Assembly: GCF_006542335.1 (NCBI RefSeq)
Contig: NZ_CP032485.1
Span: 1,498,501 to 1,562,500 of the forward strand
Origin: Neokomagataea tanensis
GTDB taxonomy: Bacteria > Pseudomonadota > Alphaproteobacteria > Acetobacterales > Acetobacteraceae
DNA: 64,000 bases
Reading direction: 5' to 3'
Shown here: one piece after another, positions 1 to 9,603 of the stretch
Layout: each line of letters starts with the position of its first letter
How positions within the stretch are numbered: the first letter of the stretch is position 1
Position numbers and translations under genes: made by a program
Notes under the pieces: model-generated
The model's input: the letters and a program-made list of their open reading frames with translations, nothing else
What the model was told of the DNA's origin: nothing
Database searches by the model: none

Positions 1-1025
1 GGGACCTTGATTTGTTTGGCATGGTTCGGCGCGCGGTTGAGGCAGGCCGGGCTGAGGCGGATGCCGCTGTAGCCGCGCGGCGGGCAGTGGCGCTGGCAAG
101 CGTGTCGGATTTGGTCAGCGCATATATGCGGCTTCGTGGTACGCAAGAGCAGCGTATGCTGACGGAGCATAACCTTGCATTGGCGCGGCACGATCTGGCG
201 CTTGTGCAGGATCGCGTGCGTGACGGTGCAGCAACAGAGTTGGAGTTGGCCGAGGCTAAGGCGCGAGTAGCGAGCACACAAAGTGCACTGGCACCTCTGC
301 GGGCGGAAGAATCGGCCTTGATGAATGCGATGGCATCTTTGCTTGCTTTGCCACCGCGCGCTTTGGAGGGGGAGCTTAGTCCGGTAAGGCCGCAACCTTC
401 CGTCCCAGGGGTGGTACCGGTCGGTCTACCCTCGACCCTAGCGCAACGACGGCCGGATATTATGTTGGCGGATGCGCGTTTGCACGCGGCAACGGCGCGT
501 GTGGGGATGGCAAAAGCGTCTTTTTACCCAGACATCGTACTTGCTGGAAATCTCGGTACACAGTCGCTTTCAGCCGGAGATTTCTTCTTGCCTGTGGCCA
601 AGTATTTTACGCTTGGCCCAACATTAAATGTTCCTATTTTTGAGGGCGGCAGGCTGCGCGGAGAGCTTCACCTTTGTGAAGCAGCGCAGCAGGAGGCCGC
701 ATTAGCATACAGGCAAACAGTTTTAGATGCGTGGCGTGATGTCGATGATGCGTTGACGGGATATGCGCAAATACAGGACCAGAAAGCACGTTTGGATGAA
801 GCCGTGCAGCAGAACCGCCTTGCATTGGCGGCCGCGCGACAGCGTTATGTAGCCGGTGCGGTACCGTTCCTTGAAGTAGATGAAGCGCAGGCACGCGTTT
901 TGGCGAGTGAGACGAGCTTGGCAGCGGTGCAAACGAAGATGAATACTCAACTCGTTGATTTGTATCGGGCTTTGGGTGGTGGCTGGCAATTCACAGAGCC
1001 TCTTGCATCTCTGCACAAGGACTGA
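1..1025 (+). CDS. Outer-membrane efflux factor, NodT/OprM type (5' truncated by window)
   Basis: C-terminal part of a TolC-like outer-membrane channel of a tripartite efflux pump. The reading frame is open from base 3 and begins with DLDLFG, the usual block in the first half of NodT-family lipoproteins, so the true start lies upstream of the window. Long amphipathic helices rich in Ala, Arg and Gln alternate with the strand motifs RRPDIMLADARLHAATARVG and ASFYPDI, and the family signature P-F-E-G-G-R-LRGEL follows. It should form the outer-membrane exit of an RND or MFS-type pump whose inner-membrane parts would be expected upstream. Family assignment is firm; substrate unknown. Confidence 0.9.
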   Translation, partial: DLDLFGMVRRAVEAGRAEADAAVAARRAVALASVSDLVSAYMRLRGTQEQRMLTEHNLALARHDLALVQDRVRDGAATELELAEAKARVASTQSALAPLRAEESALMNAMASLLALPPRALEGELSPVRPQPSVPGVVPVGLPSTLAQRRPDIMLADARLHAATARVGMAKASFYPDIVLAGNLGTQSLSAGDFFLPVAKYFTLGPTLNVPIFEGGRLRGELHLCEAAQQEAALAYRQTVLDAWRDVDDALTGYAQIQDQKARLDEAVQQNRLALAAARQRYVAGAVPFLEVDEAQARVLASETSLAAVQTKMNTQLVDLYRALGGGWQFTEPLASLHKD

Positions 1026-1039
1026 TTTCTACTGCGCCT

Positions 1040-1603
1040 ATGACAGGTCGTTCACATCTTCTCGTTGGCGCATTTACATCTTATTGCGCCATGCGGTGGC
1101 AAATTCTGACACCGGACATCGCCTCATTTTTTACAGCTCTGATTGGAAGTCTTTTACCAGATATTGATACAGAGCGCTCCATGATGGGCGCGCGGATGAA
1201 ATGGTTGTCACGCCCGGTGGCCCGGCTATGTGGGCATAGGGGGTTAACCCATTCGGCAGTGTTGTGGGTGGCTGTTGCGGTGTTGTGTCGGGCGCTGTTT
1301 GGGGGTGATGTTTTAGCGGGCCCCCTTGGAGGCCTGCTGCTGGGAGTGGCGAGCCATATTTGCGTGGATCTACCTACGGGGGGGTGTCAATTATTTGGGC
1401 CGCTTAGTCGCTCACGCGTGTCGGTTTGGCCATACGTCAAGACGGGCGGTGTAGGAGAGGTATGCCTGCTGGTACCCACATTGGCCTTGCTGGGCTGGTT
1501 CGGTTGGAATGCAATGCCGTTACACTCTGAACACGATCTGCACCCTCATGCACATCAACGGTTGCATGTGCCGTTTTCCGGCGATATGGCTCTCCCATCA
1601 TGA
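1040..1603 (+). CDS. YdjM/DUF457-family membrane-bound metal-dependent hydrolase
   Basis: 187-residue integral membrane protein of the YdjM (LexA-regulated, membrane-bound metal-dependent hydrolase) family. Seen directly: an N-terminal H near [10 protein letters not shown], the PDID acidic motif around residue 40, the HRGLTHS metal-binding motif around residue 70, and later GVASHICVD, with hydrophobic segments between. The stop overlaps the start of purH (ATGA), suggesting translational coupling. A run of seven G at 1378-1384 lies in the coding sequence, but the frame reads sensibly on both sides, so I do not call a frameshift. The true substrate of this family is not established. Confidence 0.8.
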   Translation: MTGRSHLLVGAFTSYCAMRWQILTPDIASFFTALIGSLLPDIDTERSMMGARMKWLSRPVARLCGHRGLTHSAVLWVAVAVLCRALFGGDVLAGPLGGLLLGVASHICVDLPTGGCQLFGPLSRSRVSVWPYVKTGGVGEVCLLVPTLALLGWFGWNAMPLHSEHDLHPHAHQRLHVPFSGDMALPS

Positions 1604-3177
1604 CCGAAAACCGTATCCCTGTCCGCCGCGCTCTGCTTTCCGTTTCTGACAAAGCCGGGCTTATCGAGCTTGGGCGTGCGCTCGCCGCCCATGGCACTGA
1701 ACTCCTCTCAACCGGGGGATCTGCTCGTGCGCTGCGCGAAGCGGGCCTGACAGTGAAGGATGTGTCCGAACACACCGGTTTCCCCGAGATTTTGGATGGC
1801 CGCGTCAAGACGCTGGTCCCGCAAGTACATGGTGGCATCTTGGGCCGCCGCGATCTTGCAAGCCATCAGGAGCAAATGGCGCAGCACAACATTGCGCCGA
1901 TTGATCTGGTGTGCGTCAATCTTTACCCCTTCGCAGCAACGGTAGCATCTGGTGCTGGCGTTGAAGATTGCATCGAGAACATTGACATTGGTGGGCCGGC
2001 GATGGTCCGCGCATCTGCCAAGAACCACGACCATGTGGTTATTTTGACGTCACCTGACCAGTACGCGGGCTTGATTAGCGCGCTTGAAGCAGGTGGCACG
2101 TTGCATGCTGAACGTCGTGCTTATGCAGCAGCAGCTTATGCCCATACGGCAGCTTATGACTCCATGATTTCACGTTGGTTCGCGCAGCAGGCTGGTGATT
2201 TGTTACCGCAAACGCTGACTTTGTCAGGCACGCGTGGTGATCTGCTGCGTTACGGCGAAAATCCGCATCAGCAGGCTGCGTTCTATCGTGATGGCAGCAT
2301 GCGTCCGGGCTTGGCGTCAGCACGTCAAGTGCAGGGTAAGGCGCTGAGCTATAACAATTTGAACGATACAGATGCGGCTTTTGAGGCTGTTGCAGAGTTC
2401 TCTGCGCCGAGCGTTGTTATCGTAAAGCATGCGAACCCCTGCGGCGTGGCGTCAGCTGCTACGTTGGAAGATGCTTGGGTAGCTGCGCTGCGTTGTGACC
2501 CGGTTTCGGCTTTTGGTGGTATCGTTGCGGTCAATCGCACGCTGGACGCGGCAACAGCGAAACGTATTTCTGCGATCTTCACGGAAGTGATTGTTGCGCC
2601 AGATGCTGAGCCTGAAGCACTTGAGGTTCTGGCCGCTAAGAAGAATCTGCGTCTGTTGCTGACAGGTGGATTGCCTGATCCGAAGGCGGAAGGTCTCGCT
2701 GTGAAGACCGTTGCGGGCGGATTCTTAGCACAGAGCCGTGATGCTGGGCATGTAACGGAAGCTGATCTTAAGGTTGTGACGAAGCGCGCACCGACGGAAG
2801 CCGAAATGCGTGACCTGCTGTTTGCGTTTCGTGTTGCCAAGCACGTTAAATCCAATGCTGTGATTTATGCGAAGGACGGGGCCACGGTTGGTATCGGTGC
2901 GGGGCAAATGTCGCGCGTTGACAGTGCCCGGATTGCGGCGCGTAAAAGTGCAGATGCAGCTGAAGCTGCGGGTGAGCAGGAGCCGCTGACCACTGGATCT
3001 GTTGCGGCGTCTGACGCGTTCTTCCCCTTTGCGGATGGCTTGGAAAGCGTTGTGGCAGCGGGTGCTGTTGCTGTAATCCAACCGGGTGGTTCTATCCGTG
3101 ACCAAGACGTAATCGATGCAGCTGATAAAGCTGGTATTGCGATGGTCTTTACTGGAATGCGGCATTTCCGCCATTGA
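1600..3177 (+). CDS. purH: Bifunctional AICAR formyltransferase / IMP cyclohydrolase PurH
   Basis: Catalyses the last two steps of de novo IMP synthesis in the cytoplasm: formylation of AICAR from 10-formyl-THF, then ring closure. At 525 residues it has the normal length. The N-terminal cyclohydrolase (methylglyoxal-synthase-like) domain shows [27 protein letters not shown] and NLYPF; the transformylase domain has [16 protein letters not shown] and the catalytic Lys-His of [10 protein letters not shown], followed by [13 protein letters not shown] and the C-terminal [10 protein letters not shown] and [15 protein letters not shown] blocks. It overlaps the upstream YdjM-type gene by four bases and is followed after 8 bp by a small secreted protein gene. 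Confidence 0.97.
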   Translation: MTENRIPVRRALLSVSDKAGLIELGRALAAHGTELLSTGGSARALREAGLTVKDVSEHTGFPEILDGRVKTLVPQVHGGILGRRDLASHQEQMAQHNIAPIDLVCVNLYPFAATVASGAGVEDCIENIDIGGPAMVRASAKNHDHVVILTSPDQYAGLISALEAGGTLHAERRAYAAAAYAHTAAYDSMISRWFAQQAGDLLPQTLTLSGTRGDLLRYGENPHQQAAFYRDGSMRPGLASARQVQGKALSYNNLNDTDAAFEAVAEFSAPSVVIVKHANPCGVASAATLEDAWVAALRCDPVSAFGGIVAVNRTLDAATAKRISAIFTEVIVAPDAEPEALEVLAAKKNLRLLLTGGLPDPKAEGLAVKTVAGGFLAQSRDAGHVTEADLKVVTKRAPTEAEMRDLLFAFRVAKHVKSNAVIYAKDGATVGIGAGQMSRVDSARIAARKSADAAEAAGEQEPLTTGSVAASDAFFPFADGLESVVAAGAVAVIQPGGSIRDQDVIDAADKAGIAMVFTGMRHFRH

Positions 3178-3185
3178 GGTGAAAC

Positions 3186-3578
3186 ATGGGTGTCTGGCGC
3201 GGCGTTTTTACGGCTTTGTGTTTGTCCATAACGGCGTCATCTGCCGTGGCAGCCCCTTGTGAATATGACGTTAGCCCTTTGCCAGTCGTGCAGGGGGTTA
3301 TTGCCCGCTTAACGGATGAGGGGGCAGTGCTGCGCGATGGCACGATGCTAGTCGTGCCTGAAACATTGCGCTCATCGCTCCGTTCAGGGCGAATGGTCAA
3401 AGCGCGGGGTTTAATTGACCGCGCGGGGCACCGTGTACAGGTTTTTGCCTTGGAGGGTGCTTCAGTTGAGTGCGCCACCGCGGCGAATATAGCGCGCGGA
3501 CCTTATCCCGGCTCTCCGCAATACGATGCTTTAATACCCGAGACGGGTAAGCTTAACACCGGCGCGTCACCAAAATAA
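3186..3578 (+). CDS. Small secreted hypothetical protein (DUF-like, 130 aa)
   Basis: I do not recognise a family. A signal peptide is clear: a hydrophobic stretch FTALCLSITASSAVAA with a likely cleavage after AVA, giving a mature protein beginning APCEY. The mature part has two Cys (CEY near the N-terminus and VECAT near the middle to end), which could form a disulfide, and a beta-rich core that looks like a small OB- or barrel-type fold (VQGVIARLTDEGAVLRDGT, LVVPETLRSSLRSGRMVKA, VQVFAL). It starts 8 bp after purH with an AGGTGA ribosome site and is probably co-transcribed with it. Confidence 0.7.
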   Translation: MGVWRGVFTALCLSITASSAVAAPCEYDVSPLPVVQGVIARLTDEGAVLRDGTMLVVPETLRSSLRSGRMVKARGLIDRAGHRVQVFALEGASVECATAANIARGPYPGSPQYDALIPETGKLNTGASPK

Positions 3579-3628
3579 GAGCCGCTTCAGTTGGCGTGGT
3601 AACCCTTCCTTAAAAACTTTCCGTCAAA

Positions 3629-5014
3629 GTGTCGTGGCTATGTCGCACTTTGATCCGGGAAGCCAGCGTGTCCACAGTACAAGAAATGTCAGCGGTTCTG
3701 ACGGGACAACTCTGGGCATCCAGCCAGGTGACTGGGCTATCGAGTAGCGCAAGTGCATTGCTTGCGCAGGATACGGTGAAAAGCCGTTTCGATGTGCTTT
3801 TGAAAAGCTATGAGCACCCCGAAATTAAGCCGGCTGAGGCGTTGTCCGCCAAGACTGTCCCTGTCGCGCAGGCGTCTCAGGCGGGGGCGGAAAAGACAGT
3901 CCCTAGTGCACGAAAGTCTTCTGAGATCGGCACGAAGCCATCGCTGGCAGGGGATAGGCATGAAAAAACGCAGGGGCAAAGTTCTGCGGGTCTATCGGCT
4001 AAATTGGGCGCGAAATCTGAGGTGCCCACGTCGGGTGGCGTGGCCAAGAGTACGGCAAATGGACACGCGGTAGGACAATTGGGGCAGCAGCCTATAGCTA
4101 AGCAGTGGGAAGTGGGACCGTCGACCAATGCGCGGTCGCAAGTCACCAAAGAGACGCCGCGACTGAAAGAAAATTCAACCACAGAGACATCTTTGTCAGG
4201 AAAGGCTGACAAATGTCCCGCAGCCCAAAATTTGAAGGAAGACGGGAAAGATGTTCCTTCACAAAGCCAACCTGAATCTGATGGTGCACAAGACGTAACT
4301 CACGCGCCATTAATGGGGGGTTCGAATGTGCAGGGGGCGTTTGGCTCTAATATGGGCGTGCTCCCTGCCGATGGAGTGGAGGGTAGTCAGCCTTTAACGT
4401 CGGGTGTGTCTATGGAGGCATCGCCGGGCGAAGTCAGTGGGGCCCCCTGTGAAGTGGCGCAAGGATTAGAGGCTTCTAGCCTAGATATGGGGCATGCAGA
4501 TTTTTCCGTTCCGGACACCGAGCCAGAGCAAGCAGCATCTACGATTCACGAAAAGGGTATCTCACAAGAGGGAGAAGCTGTTTCCCGCCCCCATGAATCG
4601 GGAGAGCCCTTAGTACAGCACGAAAAAAGCATAGAAGGTTATCGGAGCGTGGTGCACATGAACCTCGCTGAACAAGGGCATGTATCTGTTGCCATACGCG
4701 ATGGCGTCGAGGGGCAGCAGCATGTGCATATTGCTGCAGAAAACGCAGTCACCCTTAATTTGCTCACGCAGGATACGACAGCTTTGGTTGCGGCTTTGAA
4801 CCAGACTTTGGTGCCCGGCATGACTGCGCTGCCGACGATACACATTACAGCTGGTTTATTACCGACGCAGGAGATGCGTTCTGGTCGGCCAAGCAGTTCA
4901 GGCTCGGATAGATCAGATTTGAGCGGAACCCCAGAAAATTCAGAGAATCTACACAAGACGGCCTTGATAAAATCAGCGCGGTGCATGCGTGGCGTCGTTG
5001 ATCTTACGGCATAG
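3629..5014 (+). CDS. fliK: Flagellar hook-length control protein FliK-like
   Basis: Probable FliK, the secreted ruler that sets hook length and switches export specificity. The protein is long, hydrophilic and low in complexity (Ser, Gly, Glu, Lys rich) over about 340 residues. It ends in a more ordered block of FliK C-terminal type: a segment around HMNLAEQGHVSVAIRDG, then HVHIAAENAVTLNLLTQDT, LVAALNQTL and IHITAG. This architecture plus the flgD gene 18 bp downstream supports the call. The listed start is GTG; another GTG at 3668 and the ATG at 3686 are equally possible. Primary-sequence conservation is weak, as usual for FliK, so the name rests on architecture and context. Confidence 0.7.
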   Translation: MSWLCRTLIREASVSTVQEMSAVLTGQLWASSQVTGLSSSASALLAQDTVKSRFDVLLKSYEHPEIKPAEALSAKTVPVAQASQAGAEKTVPSARKSSEIGTKPSLAGDRHEKTQGQSSAGLSAKLGAKSEVPTSGGVAKSTANGHAVGQLGQQPIAKQWEVGPSTNARSQVTKETPRLKENSTTETSLSGKADKCPAAQNLKEDGKDVPSQSQPESDGAQDVTHAPLMGGSNVQGAFGSNMGVLPADGVEGSQPLTSGVSMEASPGEVSGAPCEVAQGLEASSLDMGHADFSVPDTEPEQAASTIHEKGISQEGEAVSRPHESGEPLVQHEKSIEGYRSVVHMNLAEQGHVSVAIRDGVEGQQHVHIAAENAVTLNLLTQDTTALVAALNQTLVPGMTALPTIHITAGLLPTQEMRSGRPSSSGSDRSDLSGTPENSENLHKTALIKSARCMRGVVDLTA

Positions 5015-5032
5015 AAGAAGGGAAGTGGGAGA

Positions 5033-5773
5033 GTGAGTGGTTCTGTAACATCTACGACGGATCAAAGCTCATTATTGTCGCAAGCTTTAACGGCTGCACG
5101 CAGCAGTGCGAGTTCTGCACAGAGTGCTGCGGATAACAGCGGGAGCAGCACTGCTAGTAGCACCGCTAGTGCAGCACTTTCGTCTATGGCCGGTAATTTT
5201 AACCAGTTTTTGACACTTTTAACGGCTCAACTGCAGCATCAAGATCCGACGAATCCGACCGATAGCAGTAATTTTACGGCACAGGTTGCTCAGTTTGCAG
5301 GGGTTCAGCAGCAGGTACAGTCTAATACCACTCTTTCCAGTTTGCTGAGTGCGACACAGGAGAGCCAGCTGGCGAGCGGCGCAAACCTGATAGGGAAAAC
5401 AACGTCAGCGGTCAGCGCATCGCTTCCTCTACAGAATGGGAAAGCAGATCTCAGTTATACTGCGCCACAGGCTGGAGAGGTTGCCATCGCTGTGACGAAT
5501 AGTGCTGGGCAGCTTGTCCGGAGCGAAACTGTGCAGGCCAGCGCTGGGCAGCAGAGCTGGCAGTGGGACGGGAAAGACGATTCTGGCAACACGGTAGCTG
5601 ATGGCGGTTATTATGTTGCTGTTCAGGGGATGTCGTCGAATGGTGACAGTGTTGCTTTGCCAACAACCGTAACGGGAACGATTACGGGTGTTTCAAGGAG
5701 CTCAGGTACGGTGAATGCACAGATGGGTGGGGCTTCAATAGCCCTGAATACGCTCAATGCGCTTCAGGGCTAG
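5033..5773 (+). CDS. flgD: Flagellar hook assembly/capping protein FlgD
   Basis: Scaffold cap needed for polymerisation of hook protein FlgE. 246 residues. The diagnostic N-terminal block is present after a Ser/Ala-rich leader: FNQFLTLLTAQLQHQDPTNP followed by SSNFTAQVAQFAGVQQQVQSN. The C-terminal half has the FlgD Tudor/Ig-like part, with the WQWDGKDDSGNTVADGGYYV motif. GTG start preceded by GGGAAG and GGGAG; 18 bp after fliK, so probably one operon. The stop codon lies inside a 10-bp inverted repeat. Confidence 0.93.
   Translation: MSGSVTSTTDQSSLLSQALTAARSSASSAQSAADNSGSSTASSTASAALSSMAGNFNQFLTLLTAQLQHQDPTNPTDSSNFTAQVAQFAGVQQQVQSNTTLSSLLSATQESQLASGANLIGKTTSAVSASLPLQNGKADLSYTAPQAGEVAIAVTNSAGQLVRSETVQASAGQQSWQWDGKDDSGNTVADGGYYVAVQGMSSNGDSVALPTTVTGTITGVSRSSGTVNAQMGGASIALNTLNALQG
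5739..5772. terminator. Inverted repeat between convergent flgD and AGE-isomerase genes
   Basis: A perfect 10-bp inverted repeat, TAGCCCTGAA (5739-5748) and TTCAGGGCTA (5763-5772), with a 14-base loop. It spans the flgD stop codon and precedes the stop of the convergent gene, so it could serve both strands. There is no long T-run on either side, so efficiency is uncertain. Confidence 0.55.
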
Positions 5774-5782
5774 GGTCACGGA

Positions 5783-7042
5783 TTAGGTATCGCCTTGCGT
5801 TGCACGAAGAGCGGTAATGAGGCTTGGTGCAGCAGGGGTTAGCGGGGCAAGGGTCGATTGATAGGCGTGGTACAAATCTGCTTTGCCCTTGTAGATTGTT
5901 TCTGAAGGGGCGCCTTCGGGCGTGACTTCGTTGAGCCAACTACCGTAGGTGCGGTCGACCAGTGTTGTGTCTATGTAGTCCCAGATTGTGCGGTACCAGT
6001 GTTCGTAATGGGGGTTTCCTGTACGCTTATAAAGCAGGATTGCAGCTGTAAGTGCTTCTGCCTGCGCCCAGTGGATGCGTGCTGTGACATGGGGTTTGTG
6101 GTCCCAGTCGACAGTATATAAAAGTCCTGGTTTGCCGTCTGCGTTCCAGCCGGTTCGGATGCCGGTTTCAAAAAGTGCCTGTGCGTCGTGGAGGAGCCAA
6201 CCCGGTGCATCCAGCCCGTGACGCAGCAAGGATGCCTCAAGCTTGAGGGTAAGGTGCGACCATTCGACGAAGTGTCCGGGTGTCATACCGTATGGGCGTA
6301 GGTCGTGGGTTGGCTGGTCGCGGTGATAATCTTTCAGAAGCGTCCAGTTCCGGTCAAAGTGTTCTGGCATCGCAAAGCCCTGAGAGGCTGCCAACTCATG
6401 AACGAAGCGTGTCACGATGCGTAAAGCGCGGTGTAGCCACTTCGTATCGCCGGTGACGTCAGCCAGCGCCAAGAAGGCCTCGGTTGAATGCATGTTGCTG
6501 TTTGCGCCGCGGTAATCTTCTTCATCGCTCCAATCAGCGGCAAAGCTTTCGCGCATTACGCCTTCTTCTTCAGACCAGAAATGCGTTTCGATGCATTTGA
6601 TAGCGCTTTCTAGCAGCTCTGAGGCTCCGGGCAGGCCTAAGACTTTGGTAGATGAGGCTGCTAGGGCGACGAAGGCATGAAGATAGGCCTGTTTGCGTTC
6701 GTTTGGATTGTCTGCGTAGTGGATCCAGCCGCCGTGTTGAGTGTCGTGTAATGGGCCGCGCAATGCGTCGAGGGCGTGTTGGCTGAATGCAGTACTGCCG
6801 GGAATGCCTTTCAGCGCTGCGGCTGCATAAGCATGGGCGCAGCGCGCCGTGATTGTCCCTTCTGCCTTGGCGCCCTCGGGGAGGTTTCCCTTCAGGTCTA
6901 GGCCTGTAAAGCCGCCCTCAACTTTCCCCTTTCGGCTGAAAAGCAATAAGTCTTCACCGCGTGCCTTGAGCCAAACTGTGTGCGCCGGCTGGCGGATCCA
7001 TGTTGAGGAATCAAGCAGTACGGGCGAGAGACGGTCAAACAT
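5783..7042 (-). CDS. AGE-family (YihS/ManI-like) aldose-ketose isomerase
   Basis: Member of the N-acylglucosamine 2-epimerase superfamily, (alpha/alpha)6-barrel sugar isomerases acting on mannose, fructose or related sugars. Motifs holding the catalytic His residues are visible: GANSNMHSTEAFLAL, GMTPGHFVEWSHL and GKADLYHAYQS, plus IHWAQAEAL and YGSWLNEV. The ATG at 7042 has GGAG six bases upstream and gives 419 residues, typical of the family; a TTG at 7102 in the same frame lacks a good ribosome site. Divergent from rpe across about 210 bp. Exact substrate cannot be read from the sequence. Confidence 0.88.
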   Translation of the reverse strand: MFDRLSPVLLDSSTWIRQPAHTVWLKARGEDLLLFSRKGKVEGGFTGLDLKGNLPEGAKAEGTITARCAHAYAAAALKGIPGSTAFSQHALDALRGPLHDTQHGGWIHYADNPNERKQAYLHAFVALAASSTKVLGLPGASELLESAIKCIETHFWSEEEGVMRESFAADWSDEEDYRGANSNMHSTEAFLALADVTGDTKWLHRALRIVTRFVHELAASQGFAMPEHFDRNWTLLKDYHRDQPTHDLRPYGMTPGHFVEWSHLTLKLEASLLRHGLDAPGWLLHDAQALFETGIRTGWNADGKPGLLYTVDWDHKPHVTARIHWAQAEALTAAILLYKRTGNPHYEHWYRTIWDYIDTTLVDRTYGSWLNEVTPEGAPSETIYKGKADLYHAYQSTLAPLTPAAPSLITALRATQGDT

Positions 7043-7252
7043 AAGATGCTCCACGACGGTGACGAGATCAGGAAAATGTGTTGGATTTGAACCTTCCTTC
7101 AAGGACGCAGAACCTCCCTAAGAGTTGCGCTTTGGGGCATAGTAGAGCGGTGTTGTTCCGGGGTGAGCCGGTGGCAATCTATGGTTTCATTCACAGGGAG
7201 AAGCTGTTAAGCGGCTTGCGTCCTGTTCGAGCATTGCGGATAGATAAGCGTT

Positions 7253-7918
7253 ATGACAGATCGTTCCCCAATTCTTGTGGCCCCCAGTCTGCTTGCGGCT
7301 GATTACGGGCATCTTGCCGAGGAAACGCGCTCTGTAGCGCGTGCTCCGTGGCTGCATTTGGATGTGATGGACGGGCATTTTGTGCCTAATATTTCGTTTG
7401 GCCCACCAATAATTGCGGCTTTGCCGCGTGATACAGGGGCGAAATTTGACGTCCATTTGATGATCGATCCCGTGGACCCGTATCTTGAAGCAACGGCTAA
7501 GGCGGGTGCTGATCACATTACCGTGCACATCGAAAATGCACCCCACGTACACAGAACATTGCAGACAATTAGGGCGCTGGGCTGTCGGCCTGGTATCGCG
7601 CTGTGCCCAGCTACGCCACCGGAGGCCATCTCTCAGGTTTTGGATCTCGTTGACATTATTCTTGTCATGACAGTTAACCCGGGTTTCGGCGGCCAGAAGT
7701 TTCTTGAAAGTCAATTACCCAAAATCCGTACACTCTCGGAGATGATCAAAGCATCAGGACGTGATATTGTCTTGGGTGTTGATGGTGGAATTGGCCCAGA
7801 GACGGCAGCGCAGGCTGTAGCGGCCGGGGCCACGATGTTGGTAGCGGGCTCATCGGTTTTCGGCAAAGATGATCGGGACGCTGCAATTGCAGCACTAGAA
7901 GGGCCGTACGCGGAATAG
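7253..7918 (+). CDS. rpe: Ribulose-phosphate 3-epimerase
   Basis: Interconverts ribulose-5-phosphate and xylulose-5-phosphate in the pentose phosphate pathway, the main sugar route in acetic acid bacteria. 221 residues, TIM barrel. Motifs: LHLDVMDGHFVPNISFGPP, KFDVHLMI, VMTVNPGFGGQKF, GVDGGIGPETA and ATMLVAGSSVF, carrying the metal-binding His/Asp and catalytic Asp. It opens a three-gene run with the heparinase-like gene (8 bp apart) and a glycosyltransferase. Confidence 0.97.
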   Translation: MTDRSPILVAPSLLAADYGHLAEETRSVARAPWLHLDVMDGHFVPNISFGPPIIAALPRDTGAKFDVHLMIDPVDPYLEATAKAGADHITVHIENAPHVHRTLQTIRALGCRPGIALCPATPPEAISQVLDLVDIILVMTVNPGFGGQKFLESQLPKIRTLSEMIKASGRDIVLGVDGGIGPETAAQAVAAGATMLVAGSSVFGKDDRDAAIAALEGPYAE

Positions 7919-7926
7919 GATAGCTG

Positions 7927-9603
7927 ATGGGCGTGGGCCGGACGGAGCAGACAAAACTTTCCAAACTCAAGCTTTCCATGGCGAGGATGCCCTTCAGGAA
8001 GGGCGCGCCGTCGGGGCCTGCTGCCGTATGTCATGATCCGTGGCATGGCGATGCAGAACAAGGGGCGCGGCTTGTCGGACGTTACTTCCGTTTTGATCGG
8101 AAAGAATACGATCTGACTTATGGGCGGGCTCCGGTAACGGCTTGGCCTGTGGGCACGTGGCCTGACGCGGCGCGGCGTTGGCTTTACGGCTTCTCGTGGT
8201 TACGGGATTTGCGTGCTCTCGGCAGCGATGAGGCGCGCTTGGTTGCCCGTAAAATGGTTGGTGCTTGGATTGCCAACCCGCCGGGTGGTGCTATGGCTGA
8301 AGATGCCTGTACAACGGGCATGCGGCTGGCATCATGGCTTTCCAACCACGCCTTTTGTCTCGCTTCCGCGGATCATCGTCTGCAAAAAAAATTGATGGAC
8401 CGGGTGTTGATTGAAGCGCGGACAATATCTGCGTTATTGCCCATTCCATTTTGCGGCTGGGCTGAGCTTTCAGCGCTTCGCGGTTTGCTTGCTGCGGCTT
8501 TGGCGATACCGGAGCAATCTGGTTTCATGGTACGTTTTTTACGGTATTTACCGAGTGCCTTGGAGCGTGTTTTGCTGCCGGATGGTATGGCGGTGGAGCG
8601 TTCCCCGCAGGCACAATATGAACTCGTGCGCGAATTGGCCGAAATGTCCATGATGTTCCGGGCTGCACAATTACGTGTACCGCCCGTGGTGGAGGCATCG
8701 CTTGAAAAGGCTGTGCCTGTATTAAGGGCATTTTGTCATGGCGATGGCGGCCTTGCTGTTTTTAACGGGAGTGGTGAGGGCGATGTTCGTTCTATCGAGC
8801 GCGCGCTGGCACAAGGCTCTCGTTTGAAATTGATTGCCTCTAGCTTGCCTGATGGGAAATTTACACGCGTTGCGTTGGGGAAGTCGCTGCTGATTGTCGA
8901 TGGCGGCAACCCGGCACCAACCGGTGCAGACCAGAGTGCCCATGCCGGGACATTATCGTTTGAGTTTTCGCATCTCAAAGACCGTATTTTTGTAAATTGC
9001 GGCTCGGCGCTTTTAGCGCCATGGGCCAAAGCGCTGCGAGCTAGTCCCGCGCATAATGTGCTTGTCCCGGAAGATTTTTCGTCTTCTGATTTTGACGTTC
9101 GGGGGCGGATATCGCGGCGTCCAGCACATGTGACGTGCAAGCACCAAACAAATGGCGATGCTCATTGGATTGATCTGTCGCATGATGGTTATCATCCTTC
9201 ATTAGGAGCGACGTGGAAGCGACAGCTATATTTGGGCGATAGTGGTGAGGACTTGCGTGGGCAAGATATTCTCCAGAGTGAGCGGGCAGTATCTTTTGCC
9301 TTACGCTTCCATTTGCACCCCAATGTTATCGTCACGCAGGATGATGATGATGTGATCATGCATGTCGGGGAGCGGATTTGGCGTTTCAGGCAGCGCGGAG
9401 GTGGACTGGCGGTAGAACCGGATGTCTATTTGGCGCGCGACCACGTCGAACCAACACGGCAAATTGTTGTTTATGTTGACGCTAAATATGCGGAGACAAC
9501 TGAAGACGACAGTCAGAGGGATGACGATGCTGCTAAGCTTAGTGCCAAGCCTGCTGGTGTGACCCAGACTGTCTCTTGGTTGCTGGAGCGTATACCTGAG
9601 TGA
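7927..9603 (+). CDS. Heparinase II/III-family protein
   Basis: 558 residues. Similar in layout to the heparinase II/III-like proteins of alphaproteobacteria: an alpha-helical N-terminal toroid (WLYGFSWLRDLRALGSDEAR, then TGMRLASWLSNHAFCL and GWAELSALRGLLAAAL), then a beta-rich C-terminal domain with ERSPQAQYELVRELAEM, GLAVFNGSGEGD, PAHNVLVPEDFSSSDF and WIDLSHDGYHPSLGATWKR. There is no obvious signal peptide, so it may act in the cytoplasm or need another export route. Family known for polysaccharide lyase activity; the substrate here is unknown. Followed by an overlapping glycosyltransferase gene. Confidence 0.85.
   Translation: MGVGRTEQTKLSKLKLSMARMPFRKGAPSGPAAVCHDPWHGDAEQGARLVGRYFRFDRKEYDLTYGRAPVTAWPVGTWPDAARRWLYGFSWLRDLRALGSDEARLVARKMVGAWIANPPGGAMAEDACTTGMRLASWLSNHAFCLASADHRLQKKLMDRVLIEARTISALLPIPFCGWAELSALRGLLAAALAIPEQSGFMVRFLRYLPSALERVLLPDGMAVERSPQAQYELVRELAEMSMMFRAAQLRVPPVVEASLEKAVPVLRAFCHGDGGLAVFNGSGEGDVRSIERALAQGSRLKLIASSLPDGKFTRVALGKSLLIVDGGNPAPTGADQSAHAGTLSFEFSHLKDRIFVNCGSALLAPWAKALRASPAHNVLVPEDFSSSDFDVRGRISRRPAHVTCKHQTNGDAHWIDLSHDGYHPSLGATWKRQLYLGDSGEDLRGQDILQSERAVSFALRFHLHPNVIVTQDDDDVIMHVGERIWRFRQRGGGLAVEPDVYLARDHVEPTRQIVVYVDAKYAETTEDDSQRDDDAAKLSAKPAGVTQTVSWLLERIPE

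Noticed and set aside
1378..1384. G7 run in the YdjM-like gene as a third frameshift
   Set aside because: The protein reads sensibly through it ([13 protein letters not shown]), so seven bases keep the frame.
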